A DNA stretch of 64,000 bases from CAYLMG01 sp964493425 (GCA_964493425.1 CAZBMW010000001.1:124001-188000); one strand, 5' to 3'; shown: positions 27,146 to 36,061, numbered from the stretch's first letter. Translations and numbers: made by a program. Notes: a model not told the origin generated them from the letters alone.

Positions 27146-29095
27146 ATGTTTTGGTTGTTAAGCCGTGACGCGAGCTGTTCCGGATGGGAAAAGGTTAAGA
27201 GGATATCCAAGCGAAAGCCTTTTGGTATGGATAATAATGAGGCAGAAAAGAAACCTGTCGTAACTTCCAAATCTTTGTTGACGGTTGGGCCGACGCTGCA
27301 TTACAGCCATAATAATGTTTTGATGTGCTGGTTCATCGCACTTTTAGCTTTCGGGCTTTGTTGTGTATTCTGGACGAAGTTGGTCAGGGGCGGTTTTGTA
27401 TTTTTCGATATCGGCTGTTTTATATCGTCGGACGGCTGGTACCTTGGCGATTTTGTGATAAGCGGCGTGAGCATATTTGAATATCCGTGGCAGATTCTTG
27501 TGCTTGGCCTATTGATGGGTATTCTCGCTGTGGTGCCGGTTTTGATATCGCAGTTAATGAGCTTTAGCTACAGCCTGCTTTTTGTTTTGGCGATAGCTTT
27601 TCTGGCGAATCTGCCCGGTTTAGCCTTGTCAGTATTGATAAGCTGTTTTGCAGCGGCGTGCCGGCCATTTCGTTTTCGGTCGCGTTTTACATCGATAGCT
27701 TTATGTATGTGGCCTCAGCTTTTATACTGGGGCTTTTTTGGCGGGGCCAAGTGGGCAGAACCTATTATATGGGGTTATTCTTATACGCCCTGGATATGCG
27801 CATGGCTTGTTAGTCTGAGTGTAGCTGGTATTGTCCTTGGGATAGGCCATTTTACCCGTTACAGACCCGGCCTTGTGTGGGTATGTACGGTTCTTTTATT
27901 TTTTGCAACTGTTATCTTGTTCGAGGTAGAGATAGGCTTCGATGAGCTGGATTATCAATTATATGTTGCGGGAAATAACCCGGAGCAGGTTGACCAGTTT
28001 CATACGCATAGCATAACCAGGGCACTCGATTCAACAATTGCCAATGAGCTGGTTATAGAAAATTTGTTGAAGGCCTACTTTTATCCGGAAGACAAGATTG
28101 AGCTTCGCAATGTGCTGAAACGTGAAATTATTAGTAGTCTTGATTATGACAGCTGGCCCTGGTGGTTTATCGTGCCGGAAGAGCTGAGTTATCAGGACAA
28201 GCGTGAGGAATTGCTCAGACAGTATGATAAGTTTATCAGCAAGCGTCCGGAGAGCGGACGTATGCCGATTGCTCTTTATTATGAGGCTATTCTCCAGGAA
28301 TATAGTCCTGACATAAAGCATCTTGAGCAAACCGAAGAGCTTCGTTTTTATAGTGACTATCCACATGAGCGGGCGAGAGGTATATGGCATAGATTATACA
28401 GGGATTTTCCGCGAAGTCCGGAGTCACTCGAAGCGCGTTGGCGGATAGCCAAGCACTGGGCAGGGCTTGGCAGATTTTCGCGTGCGGACAGTCTTCTTGC
28501 CGAGGCTGAAATTATGCTCGTTGAGCTGTTACCTGGTTTTGAAAAGAACGGCCCGACGAACGATAATTTGTTCAGCCCTTTCCGACCGCCGGCCAAATCA
28601 ACAATGATGGAATTTAAACTGAAGGAGCTTCAGGGCAGGCTGAGTCAGCTTCGCAGCCTAATCAGTTCGCAGAATCATATTGATGAGCCGGATTCAGAGA
28701 AACGGCTGGCTAAGTTTGTTATGCTCAATCCTCACAGCAGTCAGTTTGTCTGGGAGCTAGCCGAGCTTCTCAGACAAATGGGTGGAGAAGATGCTCTTCG
28801 TGACAATGTTTTACTGGCTCAGACTATGCTGATAGCCGACGAACAGCTTCGGGCAGAAAAGCTGGCTGAGCTTCATGAGAAGTATCTAAATACCGATGGT
28901 GGGATGGAGGCGCTTTATGAGTTCGGACTTTTGAAAAAAAGGTTATGGTCTCAGCAGGAGACTAGTTCGGAACAGAAAGCAAAGCTGCTCGGTGAGACAA
29001 GAAACGTCCTTACAAAATTTATCAATCTGTATCCCGACAGCATTTATGCCGAGCAGGTAGAAAAGATACTCTCGGGCCTGCCAAAGGTTGAGTAA
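27146..29095 (+). CDS. Membrane protein with C-terminal TPR-like region
   Basis: The N-terminal 250 residues contain about six hydrophobic segments (LMCWFIALLAFGLCCVFW, FEYPWQILVLGLLMGILAVV, PGLVWVCTVLLFFATVILF among them). The remaining 390 residues are soluble and helical with TPR/Sel1-like repeats (ARGIWHRLYRDFPRSPESLE, ARWRIAKHWAGLGRFSRAD) ending in NLYPDSIYAEQVEKIL. An in-frame ATG at 27227 would remove a 27-residue basic N-terminal extension; no ribosome-binding sequence supports either start. It may sense or scaffold periplasmic factors. Not recognised as a named family. Confidence 0.72.
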   Translation: MFWLLSRDASCSGWEKVKRISKRKPFGMDNNEAEKKPVVTSKSLLTVGPTLHYSHNNVLMCWFIALLAFGLCCVFWTKLVRGGFVFFDIGCFISSDGWYLGDFVISGVSIFEYPWQILVLGLLMGILAVVPVLISQLMSFSYSLLFVLAIAFLANLPGLALSVLISCFAAACRPFRFRSRFTSIALCMWPQLLYWGFFGGAKWAEPIIWGYSYTPWICAWLVSLSVAGIVLGIGHFTRYRPGLVWVCTVLLFFATVILFEVEIGFDELDYQLYVAGNNPEQVDQFHTHSITRALDSTIANELVIENLLKAYFYPEDKIELRNVLKREIISSLDYDSWPWWFIVPEELSYQDKREELLRQYDKFISKRPESGRMPIALYYEAILQEYSPDIKHLEQTEELRFYSDYPHERARGIWHRLYRDFPRSPESLEARWRIAKHWAGLGRFSRADSLLAEAEIMLVELLPGFEKNGPTNDNLFSPFRPPAKSTMMEFKLKELQGRLSQLRSLISSQNHIDEPDSEKRLAKFVMLNPHSSQFVWELAELLRQMGGEDALRDNVLLAQTMLIADEQLRAEKLAELHEKYLNTDGGMEALYEFGLLKKRLWSQQETSSEQKAKLLGETRNVLTKFINLYPDSIYAEQVEKILSGLPKVE

Positions 29096-29432
29096 GTTTA
29101 GAAGGGATTAATTATCATTTTTTAATGTATAAAACAAGGCAATCATGGCCGCATAGGCCTGTTAGATTACTTTCGTGGGCTTGTTTGTTATGAGCCTGTC
29201 AATAGTTTTAGCAGAGGCTGTGTTTGGATTTAGCATTGATTTTTTTGGTAATTTACGCTAAAATATTATATTAGATAATTACATATGATACTGAAAGGCT
29301 GGACGGGTGATTCCGGTTGTCTCCAAACGGCGGTTAGGGATATCATGATATAGATTTTTCATTGTTGGAGAACGACTTTTTTATTAATGAGTTAGTTAGT
29401 TTTCACAGCAGTTTGAGCTGGGCTTTGAGAAA
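29096..29432. other. Intergenic stretch before the diguanylate cyclase
   Basis: No reading frame, RNA gene or clear promoter is recognised. A GC-richer patch around 29295-29340 could fold, and was compared with the c-di-GMP-I aptamer because of the downstream gene, but the conserved core is not there. Confidence 0.35.
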
Positions 29433-30482
29433 ATGAGTGTTAATCAAAAATTTTGGGAAAGAAGTAAGAAGATTTTGCTGATTGGCGATATTGAGAGGGT
29501 TTTTCCAAGCAGCATTACAGACAATAAAGCAGCTCTTGAGTATCATTACGATGTGCCTTCAGGTATAAAGGCAGCCGAACAACAGGAGTATCAGGCTATC
29601 GGCGTGGTGATGACAGGCACAGCAGAATTGAATTCTGCGCTGCAAGCTTTAAGGAGAGCCGATCCCACGGCGAGAATTATTCTTCTGGCTCAGATGCATG
29701 AAGAGCCGCAGGCGATGCAGCTTGTTAATTCCGGGCGGAATGGCTCTTCGATGGCTGATGAGTATTTGATTTGTCCGGTTTGCGCAGAAGAGTTTTATTC
29801 ATTCGTTTTGTCATCTGAGGGCCGAGGTGCCGAATCAGCGAAGAAGTCTGCAGGCTATGATTTGGCTAAGGACAGGAAGATTAAGATTCTTGAGAAGCTT
29901 GCCACTACCGATGAGTTAACCGGTCTTAAAAACCGAAGATATGTGATGGAATTTTGCAGGCAGATTATCGAGCATGCAAAGCAAAGAAACGGCAGGGTGA
30001 CGGTTTTGATGTTTGATCTTGATGACTTCAAGCAATACAACGATGTTGTTGGCCATTTAGCGGGCGACGAGATTTTAAGGCAGGTTGCTGTTTTGTTGAA
30101 TCGCTGCAGTCGGTCACACGATATTGTCGGCAGAATCGGAGGGGATGAATTTGTGGTGATTTTCTGGGATGACCCGAAAATAATTTCGGCTCAGGTAGAG
30201 TCAGAGAGACGTTCATTGCAGAAAGAGCATCCGAGGGAAGCGATTTTTATAACGAGGCGACTCCAGAGAGAGCTGAAAAGGGCGGAGCTGCCTCTTCTTG
30301 GTCCTGAAGGCAGGGGGGTTTTGACAATAAGTGGAGGTCTTGCGAGTTTTCCGCGTGACGGCTCAACCGCAGACGAGCTTTTTGCACAGGTTGACAGGGC
30401 TTTGCTCGAAGCTAAGAAAAGCGGTAAAAACAGGATTTATATAGTCGGCGGCACCGCCAACGACATCGCTAATATAGAATAA
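29433..30482 (+). CDS. Diguanylate cyclase (GGDEF) with N-terminal degenerate receiver-like domain
   Basis: Makes c-di-GMP from two GTP. The catalytic domain begins at TDELTGLKNRRYVMEF (about residue 153); the A-site is intact as RIGGDEFVVIF, and RSHD lies five residues before GGDEF, giving a complete product-inhibition I-site (RxxD). Between the A-site and the C-terminal LTISGGLASFPRDG motif there is an insertion of about 40 residues rich in Arg and Glu. Residues 1-130 look like a response-regulator fold (KILLIGDIERVF, IILLAQMHEEPQ) but have no clear phosphoacceptor Asp. Likely a cytoplasmic enzyme whose input is not phosphorylation. Confidence 0.93.
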   Translation: MSVNQKFWERSKKILLIGDIERVFPSSITDNKAALEYHYDVPSGIKAAEQQEYQAIGVVMTGTAELNSALQALRRADPTARIILLAQMHEEPQAMQLVNSGRNGSSMADEYLICPVCAEEFYSFVLSSEGRGAESAKKSAGYDLAKDRKIKILEKLATTDELTGLKNRRYVMEFCRQIIEHAKQRNGRVTVLMFDLDDFKQYNDVVGHLAGDEILRQVAVLLNRCSRSHDIVGRIGGDEFVVIFWDDPKIISAQVESERRSLQKEHPREAIFITRRLQRELKRAELPLLGPEGRGVLTISGGLASFPRDGSTADELFAQVDRALLEAKKSGKNRIYIVGGTANDIANIE

Positions 30483-30518
30483 AGTTTTGGACAGACGTTA
30501 GGTTCTGTTTGTACAAAA

Positions 30519-31733
30519 CTATGATTTATTTTCTAAGATGACAGTTTCCGTTGGGCCTATGAGTTTGTATTTTATTCCCCGCCAGCAGATGGTTCTTCCA
30601 AATGCTGAAGCTATAATTAAAATAAGCATAAGCAGTGACCATATCCAGAAGCCGAGAATATCAGCGGCGGCAGCGAGCTTCATCTTCGGCTGTTCACTTT
30701 TGAGTAATTTGCTAATCATTCGTTGTCTGAGTATTGCTCTGATAAGCTGGCCTGTAAAAAATATGAGAGGAACAGCTACAAAGAGTCCAAAGTGTTTACT
30801 TTGCCTGCTGTAGGCATATATGGCAAGAAGCAATCCTGCCCACAGGCCGAGTATGGAATAGAGATTGCCGAATAATGCAAAGAGCCATACCTTTGGTGCG
30901 CTTATGCGTGTTATCAAAAGTTGTCTTCTGCCGAATTCGAACAGTTGCGACCAGTTGATGGATTCGTAAGAGGCAACGAGACAAGCGGGTACGTAAGCTA
31001 TTCTCAGGCCGGTCTTTTTAACGATGTAGGTCAGCGAAAGGTCGTCACTGACGGTTTTTGCCCATATTTTGTCGAGTCCCATTTTGCGGAAGTTATCGAC
31101 GGTGATGGCCATAGAGCCGCCCCAAGCCTGGTTGAAGGGGGTGTTGCCGAGCAGCTGAGCGACCTTTGCATTCAGTGCCGAAAGGGCAAGGGAAGCCAGG
31201 TTGTTTTTTGCGGGGACAAACCAGCGGTAACCGCTGGAAGCACCGTATTTTTTATTGTGAAGCGGATACACTATCTGGCTTAGCCAGTCTTTGCGAATGC
31301 AGACATCGGAGTCCGCAAAGGCCATTACCTCGATATCATCAGTGATTTTACTGTAGCAGTAAAGCAGGTTGTGAAGTTTCTGGCTGCAGGATTGACTTTG
31401 ACCTGCAACGAAAATCTGTACGTCGTGTGCCTTTGTGGAAGCGGTGAGCTCTTTTTTTAATTGACTCAGTTTGTTGTAGGCAGGGTCTTCTTTGTCGGCT
31501 ACAACAAACCACAGCAAAAAGTCTTCGTAATCCTGGTTAAAAAATGAGGCAATGTTTTTTTCAAATGCCGAGTCGACACCTTTGCAGGGGACAATCATTA
31601 CGGTTTTCGGCCGATACCAGCTACGGTCTATTTTGTGTTTTTTCAGGACATAGCGATAGTTGCGATACATCTGTACGAGAAAGAATAACTGTGATGCGAT
31701 TGCAAATATTGCTATGTAAAAGTACCACTGCAT
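30519..31733 (-). CDS. Glycosyltransferase family 2, ceramide glucosyltransferase/HpnI-like
   Basis: Processive-type GT2 with an N-terminal membrane anchor and two or three C-terminal membrane segments. It shows the catalytic series of the GT21/HpnI group: MIVPCKGVDSAFEKNI, FADSDVCIRKDWL, AWGGSMAI, a D-D motif in VSDDLSLTY, and FGRRQLLITR as the (Q/R)xxRW-like element. In other bacteria HpnI transfers GlcNAc to bacteriohopanetetrol; other members make glycosylceramides. No hopanoid gene is nearby, so the lipid acceptor is open. Third gene of a minus-strand run after the kinase and phosphoesterase, with a 70 bp gap. Confidence 0.85.
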   Translation of the reverse strand: MQWYFYIAIFAIASQLFFLVQMYRNYRYVLKKHKIDRSWYRPKTVMIVPCKGVDSAFEKNIASFFNQDYEDFLLWFVVADKEDPAYNKLSQLKKELTASTKAHDVQIFVAGQSQSCSQKLHNLLYCYSKITDDIEVMAFADSDVCIRKDWLSQIVYPLHNKKYGASSGYRWFVPAKNNLASLALSALNAKVAQLLGNTPFNQAWGGSMAITVDNFRKMGLDKIWAKTVSDDLSLTYIVKKTGLRIAYVPACLVASYESINWSQLFEFGRRQLLITRISAPKVWLFALFGNLYSILGLWAGLLLAIYAYSRQSKHFGLFVAVPLIFFTGQLIRAILRQRMISKLLKSEQPKMKLAAAADILGFWIWSLLMLILIIASAFGRTICWRGIKYKLIGPTETVILENKS

Positions 31734-31803
31734 ATTTTAACTCACGTTTTTAATGTTTGCCTTGATAGTTTAAGGCAGTTTTTACCATTGAGGGTTTAAA
31801 TTG

Positions 31804-32652
31804 TCAAGCAATAGAAGCGAGCGACAGGATTGAGTCCGCGAGCTGCTTTATTGTGTATAATTTTGACAGGTCTATAGGCAGCAGGCAGCCGTGATTGTGG
31901 TCGGATGCAATGATAATCAGGTTGTTGCCTGCCAGGCTGAAACCAGCCTGCTGTCTTTGGTGACCGAGGATGAAGATATCGACATCGAGCATCTCTGCCA
32001 TTTTGTCGAGAGTATGCTGGCTGTGCCTTCTGCCCCAGGTCAAAAGATAAGCCGAGCCCGGCATTGCGGTATCCTCAAATTTAAGTTCCCTGTAGAAAAT
32101 GCTTTTGTCGAAGCTGTCCAGATACCTGTCTGCTGGCAGGGAGTGTGACAGCCAGATTCTGTTCGGGCATTGTATTGCCAACGGCTGGGAGAAGAAAAAT
32201 TGAGTTATAGCTGTTTTGATATCGTGGCTGTTTTCCTGAAATTCCCTGTCAAGGGCCAGCCTCATTGAGCGATTCATTTCTTTGCCGTTTTTAATAACCT
32301 GGCCGTTATTTATGAACGTAGTATCGTGGTTTGCCATAATGATATGAACCTGGTTGGGAAATCTGAGTTTATATTCGACAGCATCAAAAAGCAGCTTATA
32401 CGATAAGCAGCCGCCTTCCTCGTCTACGGGCCCGCCGTGTATGATTTCCTGAAGCAGCAGATGTCTGTTTGGGTTGTTCTGCAGGTCTGCAAACCTGATA
32501 ATTTTTTCAAAATTGTGCTGATGTCCGTGTATGTCACCTGTTGCAACAAGCTCGGCATCGGATGGCAAAAGGACTAAGTTTGCCTTCCTGTATTTGTCGG
32601 CATAACTGGCATCGGCGCCTTGTTTCAGCAATCTTATTGTATTTTCAGGCAT
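31804..32652 (-). CDS. Calcineurin-like metallophosphoesterase
   Basis: Binuclear metal phosphatase fold. Seen are ATGDIHGHQHNFEKI (motif GDxHG), a second block HGGPVDEEGG in place of the usual GDxVDRG, MANHDTTF in place of GNHE, and late His residues in WLSHSLPADRY and GHQRQQAG. The variations place it away from classic Ser/Thr phosphatases, though it probably still binds metals. It starts 54 bp after the Ser/Thr kinase on the same strand, suggesting an opposing or co-regulated pair. Substrate unknown. Confidence 0.82.
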   Translation of the reverse strand: MPENTIRLLKQGADASYADKYRKANLVLLPSDAELVATGDIHGHQHNFEKIIRFADLQNNPNRHLLLQEIIHGGPVDEEGGCLSYKLLFDAVEYKLRFPNQVHIIMANHDTTFINNGQVIKNGKEMNRSMRLALDREFQENSHDIKTAITQFFFSQPLAIQCPNRIWLSHSLPADRYLDSFDKSIFYRELKFEDTAMPGSAYLLTWGRRHSQHTLDKMAEMLDVDIFILGHQRQQAGFSLAGNNLIIIASDHNHGCLLPIDLSKLYTIKQLADSILSLASIA

Positions 32653-32706
32653 TTTTCAGCGGTAAATCAATAAGTGTAATATTGGTTGAGTTTTGTTCAT
32701 ACATTA

Positions 32707-33579
32707 TTAGCTTTTGTCATTTTGTTGCTTTTCCCGGGAATTTTTGTTTTTCAGGCTGCCCCCTAATATACCGTGAATTAGCATATCAAGCCTTGATATG
32801 GTTTCCATCATGTTACGGGGTCTTTGAGCGGGGTCTTCTTTTACGCAGTCCATTACAAGATTCGAGATGGGCTCCGATATCTGGCTTTTAATTTCATGAG
32901 GCGCTCTTAAAGGCTGTTTTATGAAGACGTCAATTGTGTCTTTTTTCGGTATTAAAGTAGGCACGTTTTTGCCCGTAAGAGCCCAGTACATTGTGGCGCC
33001 GAGATTGAAGACATCGGTCTTAGGCCCGAGTGGTGCGCGTCTGACCTGCTCAGGAGCTATATAATCGGGTGTGCCCTGGATTCGCCTTTTTATGGTTCCT
33101 ATTTTACAGCTCTGGCCGAGATCTATAATCCTGATGGAGCCGCTCTTGTTCAGCAAAATATTGTTCGGCTTTATGTCACAATGCAGGTAGCCATGCTGAT
33201 GCATAGCATTGAGTCCGTTTGCGACCATTCTAAATACAAGCAGCACGTCAAGCAGGCTCAGGTTTGGATGCTCTTCAAGTGTGACACCGTCAAACAGCTC
33301 CATAGAAAGAAGCAGCTCTTTAATCTTGAACATACTGCGGATTTTTTTGAGCTTGTAGCATTTTCTTAGGTACGGATGGTCTATCCGCTGGGCTGTTTTG
33401 AATTCATTTTGCACCTGCTCGAAGACTCTGGCATCTTCGGGTCTTTCGTAGATAACTCTTTTGAGGGCAATTGTTGTGTTGTCCTGCTCGTCGATGGCCT
33501 CATAAATTGTGCTACGTGCACCGCTGCCGATGCGTTTTATTATTTTAAAACCGCCGACTTTGAGTATATCTTTTGCCAT
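32707..33579 (-). CDS. Hanks-type Ser/Thr protein kinase
   Basis: A single cytoplasmic kinase domain without a membrane anchor or sensor domain. Subdomains seen: the glycine loop IGSGARSTIYEA, IALKRV with the ATP lysine, the catalytic loop HCDIKPNN (HCD for HRD), DLGQS in place of DFG, and TPDYIAPEQV. The catalytic Asp and both lysines are kept, so it should be active despite the altered HRD and DFG positions. The last 20 residues are basic and polar. It heads the run kinase, metallophosphoesterase, GT2. Confidence 0.92.
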   Translation of the reverse strand: MAKDILKVGGFKIIKRIGSGARSTIYEAIDEQDNTTIALKRVIYERPEDARVFEQVQNEFKTAQRIDHPYLRKCYKLKKIRSMFKIKELLLSMELFDGVTLEEHPNLSLLDVLLVFRMVANGLNAMHQHGYLHCDIKPNNILLNKSGSIRIIDLGQSCKIGTIKRRIQGTPDYIAPEQVRRAPLGPKTDVFNLGATMYWALTGKNVPTLIPKKDTIDVFIKQPLRAPHEIKSQISEPISNLVMDCVKEDPAQRPRNMMETISRLDMLIHGILGGSLKNKNSREKQQNDKS

Positions 33580-33827
33580 ATCCTGTAAAACCTGTTATTA
33601 GGTATTTATTATGACATTACAATGGCTTTTTTATGCTTTCACCTTATTTTTTACAAGCTCATCAATGTACATAATTATCGCATAATTGTCCAGTATTTGG
33701 TTTATTTTTTATATATCGGTCTTGATAGAGCAGAGCTTGACAAGGTAGTTGAAATTTGGATAATATCATAGCTTAATTTTGACGAAGTTATATTTTTGCA
33801 GGATATAGCCTGCGTTTGAGCTGAGAA

Positions 33828-33900
33828 TCCCCGATAGCTCAATTGGTAGAGCGAGCGGCTGTTAACCGCTAGGTTGTAGGTTCGAGCCCTACTCGGGGAG
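33828..33900 (+). tRNA. tRNA-Asn (anticodon GTT)
   Basis: A complete cloverleaf: acceptor arms TCCCCGA/TCGGGGA with discriminator G, D-loop with AATTGGTAGA, anticodon stem AGCGG/CCGCT, loop CTGTTAA with GTT at 33861-33863, and T-loop GGTTCGAGCCC. CCA is not encoded. Its 3' 27 bases are repeated exactly at 44614-44640, marking it as the integration site of the neighbouring element. The gene remains intact after insertion. Confidence 0.97.
33874..33900 (+). repeat. attL: 27-bp direct repeat, tRNA-Asn 3' end
   Basis: This segment (starting TTGTAGGTTCGAG, ending ACTCGGGGAG) is identical to 44614-44640 and in the same orientation, 10,740 bp apart. It covers the T-arm and 3' acceptor strand, the usual crossover region of tyrosine recombinases that use tRNA genes. 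Confidence 0.92.
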
Positions 33901-33993
33901 ATTGCTTATCGGCCAAGATTGCGGTTATTAACGTGTCTTGGCCGTTTTGATGTCTATGGTTGTCTATGAGAATCTCTTGTTTTTCACGGTTGG

Positions 33994-34014
33994 TGTCCAA
34001 GCTGGTGGACAAGA
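33994..34014 (+). repeat. 21-bp direct repeat, left copy
   Basis: The sequence TGTCCAAGCTGGTGGACAAG plus one A occurs here and at 44539-44559 in the same orientation. It contains an inverted repeat GTCCA/TGGAC with a 6-base centre. It lies 93 bp inside attL; in an excised circle the two copies would flank the att core, as integrase arm sites do. Confidence 0.8.
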
Positions 34015-34019
34015 CAAAA

Positions 34020-34036
34020 TTACCGAAGTTCGGTAA
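34020..34036 (-). terminator. Possible terminator of the integrase remnant
   Basis: A palindrome TTACCGAA/TTCGGTAA follows the integrase stop codon by about 15 bases on the minus strand and is followed there by TTTTG. The stem can close with a 5-base loop; the T-run is short. Confidence 0.4.
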
Positions 34037-34051
34037 AAAACTAATCGCTCT

Positions 34052-34264
34052 TTATTCTGCTTCTGGCAATACTCTGGCATAAGTATTGAAGGTTAATTTT
34101 GGGTCGCTGTGTCTGGCAAGTTTCTGAATGACTTTTGCCGGTGTGTTGCTGTTGGCAAGGAAAGATATGTAACTATTCCGTAAGCTGTGAAATACTATTT
34201 CGTTTCCGTTCACCCCTCTAACTCTCTCTTTTTTATATCGCCAGAAAACTCCCTCGCGTGTGTG
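34052..34264 (-). pseudogene. Tyrosine recombinase (integrase), C-terminal remnant
   Basis: No start codon; the frame is open from about 34285 down to a TAA at 34052. The conserved C-terminal catalytic block of phage-type integrases is seen: VFHSLRNSYISFLA (HxLR box with catalytic Arg), KLARHSDPKLTF with the second His, and NTYARVLPEAE with the nucleophile Tyr at codon 34079-34081. The N-terminal SAM-like and core-binding domains are missing; upstream sequence is non-coding. It sits at the tRNA-proximal end as expected for the integrase of this element. Confidence 0.85.
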
Positions 34265-34573
34265 TGCGCGTGTAAAAGCGTACCATTATTCATTGTTTTT
34301 TATTGTTAAACAATGCTCATCCTCTGTTTAAGCCTATTTTACAAGTTTCTGCTATTTACCTGAGAAGAGGCTTTTTGAGTGGCGACATTTATCTGTTTTT
34401 AATTTTCTAACATTGTTTCCCTATAAATAAACGCCTTGACCTGAACCGCTTATAATGGCGAAAAATCAGCTTTTTCTTGTCTATAAGTCAGTCAAAAACA
34501 CTCATTCGTAATTTTAAAGAAAACAATAGCAAGATATTTTTCTAAGTTTAAAACATTTCTTCTATTTTTTTAC
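34265..34573. other. Non-coding stretch between integrase remnant and Rhs operon
   Basis: AT-rich with a short GT/GC alternating run near 34257-34270. No gene or further integrase sequence could be found, so the missing N-terminal part of the recombinase is not simply frameshifted here. Confidence 0.4.
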
Positions 34574-34602
34574 TTGACAGAGCCTGTTCAAAGCTATATA
34601 AG
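34574..34602 (+). promoter_or_regulatory. Sigma-70-type promoter of the TPR-Rhs operon
   Basis: TTGACA at 34574-34579 and TATAAG at 34597-34602 are separated by 17 bases. Transcription would begin near 34609, leaving a leader of about 130 bases before the TPR gene, whose start has a strong AAGGAGGT. Confidence 0.6.
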
Positions 34603-34634
34603 CAGAATGAGATTCTGGGGGACAGGAGAAAGTA

Positions 34635-34784
34635 ATGATAACTGTAAAGTACACCCTGCAGTTGTTATCGCAACTCGCAAATAATGTTCATTCCAAGCTT
34701 AATCAAACCCATTTAATTCAATTGAAGGAGGTCTATAAATGTTTAAAAAACTTAGGCTTACGGTATTTTTCTGCATTGTGTTAA
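34635..34784 (+). CDS. Possible small leader reading frame
   Basis: A 49-codon frame starts with ATG after AGGAGAAA (good spacing) inside the predicted leader and runs out of frame into the first 46 bases of the TPR gene. The peptide begins MITVKYTLQLLSQLANN and has no recognisable domain. It could be a translated leader or chance. Confidence 0.25.
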   Translation: MITVKYTLQLLSQLANNVHSKLNQTHLIQLKEVYKCLKNLGLRYFSALC

Positions 34785-36043
34785 TGGCAAATTACGCCCT
34801 TGCTGATACTGAACTTGAGCAGGCAAAGAAACTCGTCATAGACTACATAACTTCAGGTAAAGATGCGGAAGCGGCTGAGGCTTATAAGAAGCTCATTACC
34901 GATTTCACAGGTGATGAGAAGCTTCCCGGAACTGTATTTGATATAGGTGAGCAGTATCGTCACGCACGCAAGTTTCAAACCTCAATAAATGCTTATAAAT
35001 ATATTTTGGACAATCACCCGGCTTCTGAGCGGGCTATCTGGGCACAAACGTTCACGGCTGTAGATTATGTAGCTTTGTCGGATATGGAAAAGGCACAAGC
35101 TGAGACGGAAAAGCTTTTGCGGCAGTATGATAGTGATCCTAACTTGGCTGCTGCTGTAACTGAGATTGGAGGGGCATACCACTGGTTCAAGAAGTATCCA
35201 CAGGCGGATGCGATAAATGAGCTTGTGTTAGAGCGATGGCCTGACAGCCAGCCGGCATTATGGGCAAGGATGAATCTTATTACATCGAAGATTGCTATGG
35301 ATGAATTATCCGAAGCCTCGGCGGGGATAGAGCAATTTTCGAGTAAATATTCGGATGACAAACGGTTGCCCGAAGCTCTTTTCTATATTGCCGGCAGTTA
35401 CGAGCATTCGAAGAGATACGATGAGGCAAAAACTATATTTCAGAAGATAACTAAGCAGTTTCCCACAAGTGCCCAGGCTAACGATGTACCTTTTGCCATT
35501 GCACGAATAGACGTCTTATCGGCAATTGATACGAATGAGCCTAATTCACTTCAAGTCATAGATGGGTTCGTTGCGAATTTTGAGGAACATCCAGCTTTAC
35601 CTGGAACGCTGGTACATACGGTAGTACACCAGATTTACAATAAGGCATTTGAGATGGAATCAGATGGCCTTGAGGGTCAATCGAAAGCTTATTTTCAAAA
35701 GGCAATTGAAATTTGGGGACAGTTAAATGTAAGCCATCCTGAACTCACTCATACAGCCAATATTTATTATTATTGGGCTACCTGCTATCGCGAACTCGGT
35801 GAATACGAGCAAGCCATAGAGCAGTACGGCAACTTAGTCGATAGCTACCCCGATTATGATATGGCCTGGGATGCACAGTTCAGGATCGGTTATTACTATC
35901 AACAACTCAAAGATACTGGTGCTATTAATAAATCCGTTGCCGATGAAAAGACACAAGCTGCCTACGAAAAGGTGCTTGGAAAGTATCCGGATTGTCCGGC
36001 GGCCAAGGCAGCCGGTAATTGGCTTAAAAGACATCGCAAATAA
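34739..36043 (+). CDS. Exported TPR-repeat protein
   Basis: A Sec signal peptide (MFKKLRLTVFFCIVLMANYA, cleavage after ALA near residue 23) is followed by about 410 residues of tandem helical repeats. They look like tetratricopeptide or YbgF/BamD-like units: YRHARKFQTSINAYKYIL, YEHSKRYDEAKTIFQKI, YRELGEYEQAIEQYGNLV. Such proteins act as periplasmic scaffolds. It is preceded by AAGGAGGT and a promoter, and the Rhs gene follows after 18 bp, so the two form an operon and the TPR protein probably assists export, assembly or anchoring of the Rhs protein. Confidence 0.85.
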   Translation: MFKKLRLTVFFCIVLMANYALADTELEQAKKLVIDYITSGKDAEAAEAYKKLITDFTGDEKLPGTVFDIGEQYRHARKFQTSINAYKYILDNHPASERAIWAQTFTAVDYVALSDMEKAQAETEKLLRQYDSDPNLAAAVTEIGGAYHWFKKYPQADAINELVLERWPDSQPALWARMNLITSKIAMDELSEASAGIEQFSSKYSDDKRLPEALFYIAGSYEHSKRYDEAKTIFQKITKQFPTSAQANDVPFAIARIDVLSAIDTNEPNSLQVIDGFVANFEEHPALPGTLVHTVVHQIYNKAFEMESDGLEGQSKAYFQKAIEIWGQLNVSHPELTHTANIYYYWATCYRELGEYEQAIEQYGNLVDSYPDYDMAWDAQFRIGYYYQQLKDTGAINKSVADEKTQAAYEKVLGKYPDCPAAKAAGNWLKRHRK

Positions 36044-36061
36044 AATCGAAGGAGAACTAAA

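Noticed and set aside
29295..29345. c-di-GMP-I riboswitch before the diguanylate cyclase
   Set aside because: Only a loose GAAAGG...GGACG similarity; the conserved aptamer core and stem pairing are not found.
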